32,583 nucleotides of DNA from a bacterium (GTDB taxonomy: Bacteria > Armatimonadota > Zipacnadia > Zipacnadales > Zipacnadaceae), in NCBI GenBank assembly GCA_030602615.1, contig JAUVZM010000024.1, positions 1 through 32,583 on the forward strand, written 5' to 3'. The translations under genes and the position numbers were made by a program. This document shows, in pieces, positions 7,853 through 16,540 of this stretch. Position 1 is the first letter of the stretch. The number at the start of each line of letters is the position of its first letter. Under the pieces are notes generated by a model. It saw only the letters and a list, made by a program, of their open reading frames with translations, was not told the origin of the DNA and made no database searches.

Positions 7853-8503
7853 TTAGCCTCCACGCACCTTCAGGACCTGGACACCAGGTACCGTGTAGAT
7901 GAACTTGCCGTAAGCCACATTACGCGTGCCCTTCATCCGTCCTAACACGGTCACCGGCGCAGTCGCACCTACGTACTGGTTGAGCACGGCGTTATCGGTA
8001 AACTCCAGGACAAGTTCTTTCTTGCCAATGGATCGCTCGTCTTGATAAGTCTCGGTTACTGCCACGCGCTGGTTCTGCTTTGTCGGAATGATTACCCAGC
8101 CTTGCTCAGTAGTATCCGCAGCCAATTCCACATTAACCTGCGCGTAGTAGAACGCCCCCTGGGGTGATATCCGCGCGACCTTGAAGGGCAACAGGGGCGT
8201 ACTCCAGAGCACAATCAGACCAATCAACACCACAATGAAGATAGTCCAGTAAGCATATTGCTGGGTCTCTGTGGTGGTCAACCACCAGCCCAGAATCCCT
8301 ATCAATGCTACAACTATGACGTCCACCACCATCTCCAGACTGATATGAAAGCGCAAGTTGGTGGTGCTGGTACTCAGCCCCAATTTTTCCTGGTTATCAA
8401 CCAGTTCGGGCACCGCAGTGTACTTGGGAACAAAGTCAGCAACCGATACCAGGAGGTAGACCAGCGCGACAGCCATTATCAGAAAACCTAGCGTCCGATT
8501 CAT
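7853..8503 (-). CDS. unrecognised three-TM membrane protein
   Basis: I do not recognise a family. The 216 residues hold TM1 at about 5-25, TM2 at about 57-76 and TM3 at about 84-106 (ending WSTPLLPF). A soluble C-terminal part of about 105 residues follows, rich in beta-forming residues (VARISPQGAFYYAQVNV, APVTVLGRMKGTRN, GKFIYTVPGVQVLKV). The C-terminal part would sit on one face of the membrane as a small beta domain. The ATG at 8503 is preceded by AGGAG about 10 bases upstream. The gene begins 27 bases after the stop of a Gfo/Idh oxidoreductase, suggesting the same transcript, but nothing in its sequence ties it to sugar metabolism. Confidence 0.8.
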   Translation of the reverse strand: MNRTLGFLIMAVALVYLLVSVADFVPKYTAVPELVDNQEKLGLSTSTTNLRFHISLEMVVDVIVVALIGILGWWLTTTETQQYAYWTIFIVVLIGLIVLWSTPLLPFKVARISPQGAFYYAQVNVELAADTTEQGWVIIPTKQNQRVAVTETYQDERSIGKKELVLEFTDNAVLNQYVGATAPVTVLGRMKGTRNVAYGKFIYTVPGVQVLKVRGG

Positions 8504-8530
8504 TCGTCAATCGCTCCTCGTAGCTAATGT

Positions 8531-9529
8531 TCACTGCTGCAACGGCAGGGACACGGGCCCGCCCTGCTCGACGGATTTGTATGCTGCCAGGGCCACTTCG
8601 ACCGCCCGCAGACCGTCCTCGCCGGTTACCGGCATCGGCTCGCCGCTGCGTACTGAGCGCACAAAGGCACTGACCAGGCTATGATCGGGAGACTCGCCGT
8701 AAGCTGCCCAAGTATAGCTTTGGTGGTCGTTATCGTAATAGTCCAGATGCTCACGGAACAGATCAACCGCCACATTGCCCCGCTCCCCGATGATCGTCAT
8801 AGTTGCATCACCCCAGACGGGATAGTGGGGCGGACGGGACCAACTGCAATCCAGCGCTACGATACAACCACCGGCAAACCCAATGCTGAGAAGGCCACAG
8901 TCTTCTACTTTGAGTTCCGGGTTGTAGACCGTATCAAGCTCAGCATACACTGTGGCCGGTTCCTGACCAGTTACCAGCCGCATCAGGTCGACGATATGCA
9001 CAGTGTGGTCCAACACCGTGCCCCCACCGGAAAGCTCTGGCTGCACGAACCAATCACCGGGATTCCGTCCGCGATTGGTCGCGCTTATTGCCAGTATCCG
9101 ACCCAACTCGCCGCCCTCGATCATCCGGCGCGCTTCAACAAAGGCGGGAGCGAAACGGCAGGGAAATGCCGTCATCAGTTGTACTCCGGCCTCGCGGCAG
9201 GCGCTGACCATCTCCCGGCCATCTTCCATGGTGGTTGCCAGCGGCTTCTCACACATCACATCCACACCGGCTTGCGCTGCTCGCAGCACCTTCTCCCGGT
9301 GACGGACATTCTCAGTGGTGACGATCACTCCGTCTGCCTCCTCCAGTAATGCCTCCTCGCTCTCCAGGTAGGGCAGATCGGCCTCAGCCGCAACCTGCCG
9401 GCCGCGCTCCGCATCATCGTCGGCGATGCCAATCAACTCAACGTCGGGCATAGATAGCAGAACATTTAGATAGCTGAAGGCATGCATATGGGCAAAGCTG
9501 ATCATACCAATCCGAGGCTTGCCAGACAT
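8531..9529 (-). CDS. Gfo/Idh/MocA-family oxidoreductase
   Basis: An NAD(P)-dependent sugar or cyclitol dehydrogenase of 332 residues. The N-terminal Rossmann fold begins RIGMISFAHMHAFSYLNVL: the usual GxGxxG is replaced by a SFAHMHAFSY loop, a variant known in some family members. The strand-end acidic residue is in IADDDAER (cofactor ribose), and the signature CEKPLATT follows at about residues 93-100 with the catalytic Lys. The C-terminal GFO_IDH_MocA_C domain includes GGGTVLDHTVHIVDLMRLVTG, with the Asp/His pair (DHTVHIVD) expected at the active site. Start ATG 9529 is preceded by GGGAGAG. Substrate unknown; families like this act on inositols, glucose-fructose, N-acetyl sugars and deoxy sugars. 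Confidence 0.92.
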   Translation of the reverse strand: MSGKPRIGMISFAHMHAFSYLNVLLSMPDVELIGIADDDAERGRQVAAEADLPYLESEEALLEEADGVIVTTENVRHREKVLRAAQAGVDVMCEKPLATTMEDGREMVSACREAGVQLMTAFPCRFAPAFVEARRMIEGGELGRILAISATNRGRNPGDWFVQPELSGGGTVLDHTVHIVDLMRLVTGQEPATVYAELDTVYNPELKVEDCGLLSIGFAGGCIVALDCSWSRPPHYPVWGDATMTIIGERGNVAVDLFREHLDYYDNDHQSYTWAAYGESPDHSLVSAFVRSVRSGEPMPVTGEDGLRAVEVALAAYKSVEQGGPVSLPLQQ

Positions 9530-9566
9530 CTATATCTCTCCCTACAACGACAGACTTGTCTTCAAG

Positions 9567-10541
9567 TCAAGCGTAGTCAACAACGCCCTCGGTTTTCGCC
9601 GATTCTAAGACAGCAAGCGCCAGTTTGACCGCCTCGCGCCCATCTTGGACAGTAACGGGAGGTTCGAGATTATCTTCCACCGCCGTGATGAATAGCTCCT
9701 CTTCAATCTGGTATGGTGATTTGGCAGCCGGAGTCATCGGCAGATAAGCACTCTCATCAACCTCGTCGCCGCCGCGTCGCTGGGCAACAAGTGTGGTGCT
9801 TTCGGTGCTGTCGTGAGCAAGTAGACCACCACTACCGGTTATCTCAAAGCTGGTTCGGAACCCGGTTGCATCTGCCCACGAACCTTCTACAAAGGCAATA
9901 GTTCCCTGGGAAAACCGGAAAGTGCACAGTGCATAGTCGAGGGCAGGCAGTTGCTCATACAGTCCCTGGGCATAGATTCGCTCGGGTGGGCCCAGCGTCC
10001 AAAGCAGCCAGTCGAAATCATGAATAATCATATCCAGAATAACCCCGCCGCTTCTTTGCAGATCGCAGTACCAGCCACCCGGCATCAAGTTGATTCGAGC
10101 CATGCGAATCATCCCCACATGGCCCAACTGTCCCTCCTGAACCATCTGCCGAGCCGTCTGATATTCGGGAAAGAACCTCAGGACCTGACCAACCATCATC
10201 TTGACACCGGCGGCTTCCACGATTTCCACCACCTGGTCGGCCTCATCCAGAGTACGAGTCATCGGCTTCTCGCAGAAGATGTGCTTGCCCGCTTGCGCTG
10301 CCTTAATACAGTACTCAGCATGAACGTCAGTGGGCGTGACCACCACTATCGCATCAATATCGTCAGTCAGACACTGATCGAAGTCACTGGCCACCTCCGC
10401 TCCCAGCGGTTCAGCACAGTTTTCAGCATTCTCAGCAACTATGTCATATACGCGCTTAACTCGACAGCCGTCGATCTGCGCGAAGTTGGCCGCGTGTCGT
10501 GAGCCCAGTCCACCTGTGCCAATCACTGCCACACTTATCAT
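9567..10541 (-). CDS. Gfo/Idh/MocA-family oxidoreductase (inositol 2-dehydrogenase-like)
   Basis: A second NAD(P)-dependent oxidoreductase, 324 residues, with the textbook layout. Rossmann motif VIGTGGLGSRHAANF (6-20), acidic ribose-binding end in VYDIVAEN, VVVTPTDVHAEYC, and the catalytic EKPMTRTLDEAD. The C-terminal domain carries RSGGVILDMIIHDFDWLLW, where D/H of IHDFD match the active-site pair of inositol dehydrogenases. Start ATG 10541 follows GGGAGG. It ends 37 bases before the next Gfo/Idh gene, which is only distantly similar to it, so the pair more likely does two steps or forms different partners than a recent duplication. Substrate not determinable from sequence alone. Confidence 0.93.
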   Translation of the reverse strand: MISVAVIGTGGLGSRHAANFAQIDGCRVKRVYDIVAENAENCAEPLGAEVASDFDQCLTDDIDAIVVVTPTDVHAEYCIKAAQAGKHIFCEKPMTRTLDEADQVVEIVEAAGVKMMVGQVLRFFPEYQTARQMVQEGQLGHVGMIRMARINLMPGGWYCDLQRSGGVILDMIIHDFDWLLWTLGPPERIYAQGLYEQLPALDYALCTFRFSQGTIAFVEGSWADATGFRTSFEITGSGGLLAHDSTESTTLVAQRRGGDEVDESAYLPMTPAAKSPYQIEEELFITAVEDNLEPPVTVQDGREAVKLALAVLESAKTEGVVDYA

Positions 10542-10815
10542 ACTGGCTGACCTCCCGGAAAACGATAAGCCAACAATTTGATCAAGCCGGCTATAGTTTC
10601 GCCAAGTTACCCATTATCCCTTCTCCGATTTGCGATGACTGTTCGGGCCGACTCTCTTATTCGACCGGCCGGAAGAAAACTATGCACAAATTCGAGGAAG
10701 CTAGAAGGGATACCCCGTCGCGCCACGAATATAGTCTTACTCTCAGCGGGTGCGGACAACTTAGTTAGGGGCATCGAACCAGATCCGACCAGCCCGCCTG
10801 TCGGGTGAGGCACCT
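10542..10815. promoter_or_regulatory. divergent intergenic region
   Basis: This 274-base stretch separates two divergently read genes, so promoters for both should be here. I see no gene. A -10-like TATAGT occurs on the plus strand at 10730-10735 without a good -35, and a perfect 8-base palindrome CCGGCCGG lies near 10666-10674. Neither is enough to call a promoter or operator. Confidence 0.3.
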
Positions 10816-13800
10816 TTGTTACCAACCATTGGAGAGCTAATCCACTGTCCTGAGCAGACCACGCCGGTATCACTGGGCAACCTCGACTCCTTGCGCAAAG
10901 AGTTGGCCCAGCAGCCAGCGGAGCTTTCTCTGCCAGCGGCAAGCCAGCTTGGCGACTTGCTGGACAGCTACGTCGCAACCAACCACGACGAAGCGGGGCA
11001 AGCTCTGCAGGCAATTATTGACTCGATTGTCGCTGGTGCCGATGAGGGATCAAGTATAATCGTGCAGGGCCCGGCGCGTAGCGGCAAGTCACACCTGCTG
11101 GCAGCGGTTGCTCTGCTATTGGAATACCCCGTCGCCCGGCAAGCCTTCCGGGACAGTCATCCGCACTTGCCGGCAATTTACCAGGCACTGCAGCAAACCT
11201 CGCCGAGGCTAATCGTTCCGGTGCCTCTATCTGAACATCGCGCAGACCAGGAACATTTAGAAGACATTATCTTCGATTGCACTGCCCAGGAGCTAGCCCG
11301 CCCCAAGTATGACATTGCCGTGCCACTCTCACAGCAGTCATACGCAATGGAACTCATCGAGCAGCACGTCGTGCCCAGATACGGCGAGCAGCTCAACGAA
11401 CGGGCCCGGCAGCATGTCGGTGGCTACACCACCTGGCAGCAGTTGCGCCGCCGCGAACCAGCCGAGGCAATAGCTGCCGCACAACAAGTCGCTCAGCAGG
11501 TCAGCTATCCGCTGGATTTCCGTCAATCCCGCAGTGAACGGCTCTCCCGCGTGTTGCAAATCCTCAGTGAACAACAGCTCGGCGGTGCGATATGGCTCAT
11601 TGATGATCTGTCTGAATTCTTCGCCAGCGTAGATAGCAAGGCCGCTCACAGTGACTGCAGCTTCCTGGAGTTTCTGGCCCAGCGCAGCAAGATAGAGCCA
11701 CTGCACATTATTCTTGCCATCGAAGACGGCTGGGAACACATCGCTGGGCTTGAACCGTACCTGGTGGGCAGCCTGCGTAGCCTGTATCAGAATAGTCTTG
11801 GACTGTCCACCCAGCAGATGACCCGCGTCGCCCGACAGCGGATGTTGCAGAAAGCAGACGCTAAGGCACTTTCAAGTGCTATCAAGCGCGCAGCCGATGC
11901 CTATCAAACAGCCTTTGGCAAGGCCAGCTTTAGCGCTGAGCAGCTCGAGCAGACGTATCCGCTCCATCCCCTGGCTCATCAATGTGTCCAGGCTATCATC
12001 GGACGCTACGGGAGAGCCGCCGACGGTCTGCTACAATTTGCGGCGGCACCGGCCCCGGCCGGTGGATTGCGGGCTTTCGGGGATCGGGCCGACTTCCAGC
12101 TCATCGGCCCAGCCGAACTGGCGGACTACATCCACACCGCCACCGGTTCACATCCGCAGGTAAGCCCGTACTTCAACGAAGTGCTCGACTTCTACCAGCG
12201 CAATATTGACCAACTGGTACCCGAAGATCCCCAACTGGCCGTGCAGGTAATTCGCGCAATGGTAGTGTTGCGCCTGGGCAACGTACCCTCGGCGGCAGCT
12301 ACCATTGCCGAATGTCTGGGCGTGGACGAAAATGGCGCGGCGTGCTTGCCGGCTGAGCGGGCCCGCCAACTGCTCGAAGCCCTTCACCTATCCAGCAATT
12401 ATGTGGACGTTCGCCGCGAACCGGAGCCCGAATCTTCCGTCTACCTGATTGATGCTCACACTAACCTTACCAATCTGGTGCGCCAGCGGCTGAACGCTGT
12501 CAAGGCCACCTTCACAGACGAAGACTCGCGCCTGTGGCAGCGGATAGTAGCCGCCTCTGATAGTCCTGCTTTCCCGCTGTCCGAGCTGACGCGCAAACAG
12601 CCCTACGAGGTTACCTGGGAAAATACCCTCCGCGGTGTGGCCGCCCAGACCGCCAACCTCTCTAACCTCACGCTGTCGCAACTGCAGGCCTACGCGGCGG
12701 AATTGGCCGATCCCGCTACGCCCGAAGACTGCCAGCTCTTCATTGGGCAGCTAGTGCGAGTCGCCCAGCAGCGCCAGGCATGGACGCACCTGCAGGAGAT
12801 CGCCGACAAAGCCCGCTGGCACAGTGGACTGGTGGCGTGGCTGCCACGGCCGTTGACAGCTGAGGAGGTGGATGTTGCCAAAGAATGTGCGGCCTGCCAT
12901 CAGCTTCTCCAGCAGCCGCCCCCTGAGGTTGAGCTCCAGGGAGCGTGGCGCGGACGCCTGCTCGAGGAATATATGACGCTGGAGAGCCAACTGCGCCAGA
13001 TCGTCGCCGAAGCCTACTATAATGGAGATATATCAACGCTCAGTGGCGATACTATACCCACCGACCAGCTACCTGCTACTGCCGGCGATTGGTCCGCAAG
13101 CCTGGCACAGATTACCACACCGAGCTTCAATACACTGTTTCCGGACTTTCCGTCCATTGCGCCACGGCGCGTCCTCACCAGTGAAAACCAGATTAGCCGC
13201 CTGATCGCCGGACTGATCGCGCCCGGAGAAATCACTGCGCCGGAGGGCTCCAGCATTCGGGAGCTGGCCGAAGCCTTCCTCGCCCCGCTTGAATTGGTGG
13301 AGGCTGAAGGAGATAAGCTACGGATTGATGTCTCAGACAGTGCAGTAGCCGACGAGATTATGAGGCGCATCCGCCAGCGCGATCAAACCCCCCAGCACGA
13401 GCAGGGCCGCCCCCTGTCCTGTGCCGACCTGGCCCAGCACTTGCTCAAGGCGCCACTGGGCCTGCCGCCCCACCTCTTTGAGCTAACCGCGGCGGTGCTG
13501 GTACGACTGGGATACGTGGTCGCGCTTGATGCCGACCGGCGGGCGCTGCGTTTTGAGCAGATTGAACTACCCTTTGCCGCCCACGTGCGCTACCTGGCCC
13601 GCCCCGCTCTGTTGCCGCTGAGTAGTTGGCGAGCGCTGAGCAAGGTGGTCCGGGCGGTGCTTGATAGAGGTATTCCTGGCCCCAGCCTCCGCACTCAGCA
13701 CCAAATATGGCAGGAGCTGGTCGCTGCTCGGCAGCAGCAACTGAGCCGCTTGAGCCAAATCAACCAGCAGCTCGACCAACTGATTGAGGCACTGGATCAA

Positions 13801-14844
13801 TCAGCCCCGCAGTGGGACAAGGCCAGCCGTGACCTAGAGGCAGCTACCGAATTCTACGAAATGATTGATCCCAACAAGCCCAGCTCCGAGGGCATCAGCG
13901 AGTTTGTCGCCGGGCTGGAGCCGCACCTGGACAATGATGATGAGAGTATGCTGTTACGCAAGCTGCTGCGGCGTATAGACGGTCTGGAGGAATTCCTCCA
14001 GCAGCTTGGCCCGGAGTTGGTCAAGGTTAAACAATACGTCACCAGCCCGATGCTGCAGTTGCCCGATACCGGGCAGCTTCCCCACCGGCGAGATGAGCTA
14101 CTGGAGGCTGTAGAAAGCGGCGAAGAGATAATCCGCAACCAGCTCTCTTTTCACCGCGCTGTGCAGATCTTTCTGACCCGATACAAGCGTCATTATCTGA
14201 ACTGGCACAGTCAGGCCCACCGCAATCCCGCCTTTGAGCACTACCGCCGATTCCGCGCCAGTCCGGACTTTCGCGCTCTGTCTCAGCTCCAGGGGCTGGA
14301 TATAGAAGTTGAGTATGATGCCGCCCAGATTGGCGAGATCATAGAGAATCTGCTAGCCCGCTGCTGTCACAATCCCAACCTGGGTGAGGACTTGAGCCAG
14401 CAGCCGATATGCCCGCAGTGCCGCCTGCGGCTGGGGCAGGAACTGCAACTGCCACCGGTCCAGCAGCTTCAAGAAGCTACTCAGGAGGGCCTGAATCAAT
14501 ACTTCTCCGTGCTGAACACCTCCGGCCTGCGCGAGAAGCTCAACACCTACGCACAGGCGCTGCCGCCAAGAACCGAGGTAGCCAGTAAACTGCAGACCAT
14601 CGTCGGCCTCTCCGACCAGCCCAGCCCCCGGCAGATCCTGACGCTGCTTACCGATGATGTGATTGGCCACATCAACCGCGTACTGGCCGGCAAAACACTC
14701 ATCCCCCGCGACTTTGGCCAACTGCGCGATGCCCTGGCCGACCGGGCACTGACCAAACAGGAGGCCCAGGTATTGTTCGCCGCGTGGCTTGAGGGTAGCG
14801 ACCAGGACCTGGACAGCGACGACATCCTCCAGATAGAGGAATAG
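10816..14844 (+). CDS. giant P-loop ATPase resembling DUF6079 / PglY-BrxC
   Basis: A 1342-residue soluble protein. The N-terminal ATPase domain has Walker A GPARSGKSHLLAAV (85-98, Lys91) and Walker B IWLIDDLSEFF (259-269). The Walker B segment is followed by a FLEFLAQRS helix and an HIILAIEDGWEHI strand, then a lid-like RQRML and YPLHPLAHQCVQAI. This order (hhhDE/DLSEFF, then LxFLxE, then a sensor strand, then YPLHP) is what I know from DUF6079 and the PglY/BrxC BREX ATPases. The middle is helical. Long Gln/Leu-rich coiled-coil-like stretches occur at about residues 960-1110, and a C-terminal Cys set CC-x14-CPQC (1183/1184, 1199, 1202) resembles a zinc ribbon. Start TTG at 10816, five bases after GGTGAGG; the frame is closed at 10762 by a stop. 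No PglZ, PglX, BrxA/B or BrxL lies nearby. The family link is by pattern only. Confidence 0.75.
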   Translation: MLPTIGELIHCPEQTTPVSLGNLDSLRKELAQQPAELSLPAASQLGDLLDSYVATNHDEAGQALQAIIDSIVAGADEGSSIIVQGPARSGKSHLLAAVALLLEYPVARQAFRDSHPHLPAIYQALQQTSPRLIVPVPLSEHRADQEHLEDIIFDCTAQELARPKYDIAVPLSQQSYAMELIEQHVVPRYGEQLNERARQHVGGYTTWQQLRRREPAEAIAAAQQVAQQVSYPLDFRQSRSERLSRVLQILSEQQLGGAIWLIDDLSEFFASVDSKAAHSDCSFLEFLAQRSKIEPLHIILAIEDGWEHIAGLEPYLVGSLRSLYQNSLGLSTQQMTRVARQRMLQKADAKALSSAIKRAADAYQTAFGKASFSAEQLEQTYPLHPLAHQCVQAIIGRYGRAADGLLQFAAAPAPAGGLRAFGDRADFQLIGPAELADYIHTATGSHPQVSPYFNEVLDFYQRNIDQLVPEDPQLAVQVIRAMVVLRLGNVPSAAATIAECLGVDENGAACLPAERARQLLEALHLSSNYVDVRREPEPESSVYLIDAHTNLTNLVRQRLNAVKATFTDEDSRLWQRIVAASDSPAFPLSELTRKQPYEVTWENTLRGVAAQTANLSNLTLSQLQAYAAELADPATPEDCQLFIGQLVRVAQQRQAWTHLQEIADKARWHSGLVAWLPRPLTAEEVDVAKECAACHQLLQQPPPEVELQGAWRGRLLEEYMTLESQLRQIVAEAYYNGDISTLSGDTIPTDQLPATAGDWSASLAQITTPSFNTLFPDFPSIAPRRVLTSENQISRLIAGLIAPGEITAPEGSSIRELAEAFLAPLELVEAEGDKLRIDVSDSAVADEIMRRIRQRDQTPQHEQGRPLSCADLAQHLLKAPLGLPPHLFELTAAVLVRLGYVVALDADRRALRFEQIELPFAAHVRYLARPALLPLSSWRALSKVVRAVLDRGIPGPSLRTQHQIWQELVAARQQQLSRLSQINQQLDQLIEALDQSAPQWDKASRDLEAATEFYEMIDPNKPSSEGISEFVAGLEPHLDNDDESMLLRKLLRRIDGLEEFLQQLGPELVKVKQYVTSPMLQLPDTGQLPHRRDELLEAVESGEEIIRNQLSFHRAVQIFLTRYKRHYLNWHSQAHRNPAFEHYRRFRASPDFRALSQLQGLDIEVEYDAAQIGEIIENLLARCCHNPNLGEDLSQQPICPQCRLRLGQELQLPPVQQLQEATQEGLNQYFSVLNTSGLREKLNTYAQALPPRTEVASKLQTIVGLSDQPSPRQILTLLTDDVIGHINRVLAGKTLIPRDFGQLRDALADRALTKQEAQVLFAAWLEGSDQDLDSDDILQIEE

Positions 14845-14944
14845 CTACCTGCGCTCTGCTACACAAGGCACAGGATGGCGCTGTATTGAGCTTGCTGCGC
14901 CGTGCCTCACTGCTTACCTCGCCAGAACAGATGGCCACGGATAC

Positions 14945-14973
14945 TTCCCAGTAACCCCGGCTTGTGGTAGAAT
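14945..14973 (+). promoter_or_regulatory. promoter candidate for lptC-lptA
   Basis: -35 TTCCCA (14945-14950, 4/6), 17-base spacer, -10 TAGAAT (14968-14973, 5/6). Transcription would begin about 6-7 bases before the lptC ATG, which has no SD upstream, so the mRNA may be nearly leaderless. Confidence 0.4.
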
Positions 14974-14985
14974 ATCACCAGTGCA

Positions 14986-15687
14986 ATGGATGAGGAGGCC
15001 CAGCGCCAACCCAACCGGAAGCTGATCGGCGCAGTTATCGTTGCGGGATGCGCTGTGCTGGGAGTGGTGGTGGCACTTACTTGGCCCCGCCCACCTCCAC
15101 AACTGCCTTCCCCACCTTCGGAGACCCAGCCGCAACCCGGAATAACCGTCCAGCGGCCGGTGCTCAAGCATATGGAGAAGGGCCAATTGGCCTGGCAGGC
15201 CCAGCTTCGGGAACTTTATATCGCCGCTGGTGGTCAAATGATTGAAGCCAAAGGTCTGGACGAGGCCATTATCTACGGCAAGGCCGGAGAGCCGCTGGTG
15301 CGTCTGACCGCCGACAAGATCACCGGCCACACTGGTCACCGTGACTTTGAGTTGAGCGGGAACGTACGGGTGGTCTCCTACCGAGCGGCAATCATCACCA
15401 CGGACAAGCTGAGTTGGAATCAGGAGCAACAACTGCTTTCATGCCCCGATGACGTAGAGGTGAAGAACGAACAGGCCATTATTATGACCAGCGGCCTGGA
15501 TTATTTCGTAGCCCAGGATCTGGTCAAGTGTCCCGGACAGGTCACAATGTACGCAGGAGAGAACACCGTAGTGGGCGGGAACCTGGAATACAATGTCGCC
15601 ACCGGCAACTTCCGCCTGGAGAAGATTCAAATGGTCTTCCACGCCGAAGAGGCCAAAGAAAGGCTCAAGGAGCTGCACCAACAATGA
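14986..15687 (+). CDS. lptC: LptC-like LPS export periplasmic bitopic protein
   Basis: LptC anchors the Lpt bridge to the inner-membrane LptBFG ABC transporter and hands LPS to LptA. Seen: a short basic cytoplasmic N-terminus, one membrane anchor at about residues 13-32 (IGAVIVAGCAVLGVVVALTW), a Pro-rich linker (33-52), then a beta-jellyroll-type region. It contains the family pattern of strand pairs: EAIIYGKAGEPLVRLTADKI, FELSGNVRVVS, TDKLSWNQEQQLLSCPDDVEV and a gly-rich NTVVGGNLEYNVATG turn. 233 residues, slightly longer than E. coli LptC (191). The ATG at 14986 has no SD and sits just after the -10 candidate. Its stop overlaps the next ATG (ATGA at 15684-15687). Some family members would be annotated only as 'LPS export protein' or DUF1239. 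Confidence 0.85.
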   Translation: MDEEAQRQPNRKLIGAVIVAGCAVLGVVVALTWPRPPPQLPSPPSETQPQPGITVQRPVLKHMEKGQLAWQAQLRELYIAAGGQMIEAKGLDEAIIYGKAGEPLVRLTADKITGHTGHRDFELSGNVRVVSYRAAIITTDKLSWNQEQQLLSCPDDVEVKNEQAIIMTSGLDYFVAQDLVKCPGQVTMYAGENTVVGGNLEYNVATGNFRLEKIQMVFHAEEAKERLKELHQQ

Positions 15688-16505
15688 GATACTTGAGACC
15701 GGCTGCTGTACTCAGCGCTGTGCTACTGCTTCTGTGCGTGCTGGCGGTGCTATCTTTGCCAATAGCCGCCCAGAACGCAGATAATGAGGAGACCTCGCCG
15801 CCGCCTATACCCCCAAGACTTGAAACTCCAGCCCCACAGAGCGAAGAAGCCCCAGCAGACACTGAGGCCGACGACATTGTCAAGATCGAGCACGCCGACC
15901 TGTTGCAGTATGAGGCAGACAAGGAGATGTATTATCTATCCGGCAATGTCGTCTTCAGTCATCAGGATGTCAAGATGTATTGTGACGAAGCCTGGTATGA
16001 TGAAGCCAATGATACCGCCCGGGCCACCGGTCATTTGCGCATCGTAGACCCGGAGGCGACGATCACCGGGGACCTGGCGGCAGCCAACTTCGACACCGAG
16101 GTCGCCACGGTCACCGGAAACATAACAGTAGTGGCACAAAAAAAGGTGGAAGAAGCTGAAAGCTCTGGGGACGAAGAAGAAAAACCCAGTAAGTTTGAGG
16201 AGTACCGCCGCAAAAAGACAACCATCACTTGCCCGAAGATAGTGTACGAGTACAATGACGACGTCAAGAAGATGACCCTCAGCGGACCGGTAAAGGCCGT
16301 TCAGGAGGACAAGACGGCCTGGGCGGAGGCGGCCGTCTACGAAGAGCTGACCGATATTATCACCCTCACCGGAAACGTCCGGGTTACTACGAAGAAGGGT
16401 GAGGAATTCCGCGCGCCGGAGGTAGTAATCTCAGTGGAGGAAGAGTGGATGAAGGCCAGAGACGTCAGCGGCATTACCTTCCGCCGCCGGGACGAGAACG
16501 AATGA
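15684..16505 (+). CDS. lptA: LptA/OstA-like LPS transport protein
   Basis: Periplasmic beta-jellyroll protein expected to extend the Lpt bridge between LptC and LptD. Residues 1-30 form a signal peptide (MRYLRPAAV..., Leu/Val core, cut near IAAQ). A Pro/Glu-rich linker is followed by four OstA-type strand repeats: YYLSGNVVFSH, ATVTGNITVVA, MTLSGPVKAVQ and ITLTGNVRVTT, each with acidic 'DEAxYDE'-type turns (DEAWYDEANDT, AEAAVYEELTD). An unusual charged insert (VEEAESSGDEEEKPSKFEEY) lies between the second and third repeats. The ATG at 15684 overlaps the lptC stop as ATGA, so the longer in-frame start at 15528, which lacks a signal peptide, is rejected. 273 residues, longer than E. coli LptA (185). 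Confidence 0.85.
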   Translation: MRYLRPAAVLSAVLLLLCVLAVLSLPIAAQNADNEETSPPPIPPRLETPAPQSEEAPADTEADDIVKIEHADLLQYEADKEMYYLSGNVVFSHQDVKMYCDEAWYDEANDTARATGHLRIVDPEATITGDLAAANFDTEVATVTGNITVVAQKKVEEAESSGDEEEKPSKFEEYRRKKTTITCPKIVYEYNDDVKKMTLSGPVKAVQEDKTAWAEAAVYEELTDIITLTGNVRVTTKKGEEFRAPEVVISVEEEWMKARDVSGITFRRRDENE

Positions 16506-16540
16506 AGCTGGCAACAGCCCATCTCCTGAGCAGGTCGCGC

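Noticed and set aside
8681-9349. 222-residue plus-strand frame over a Gfo/Idh gene
   Set aside because: Shadow of the minus-strand oxidoreductase, which has full motifs.
10661-10680. CCGGCCGG palindrome as an operator
   Set aside because: An 8-base GC palindrome is expected by chance in this composition and no second copy or promoter supports it.
15528-15683. longer start for the LptA-like gene
   Set aside because: Lies within lptC in another frame, has no SD and hides the signal peptide; the ATG at 15684 overlaps the lptC stop.
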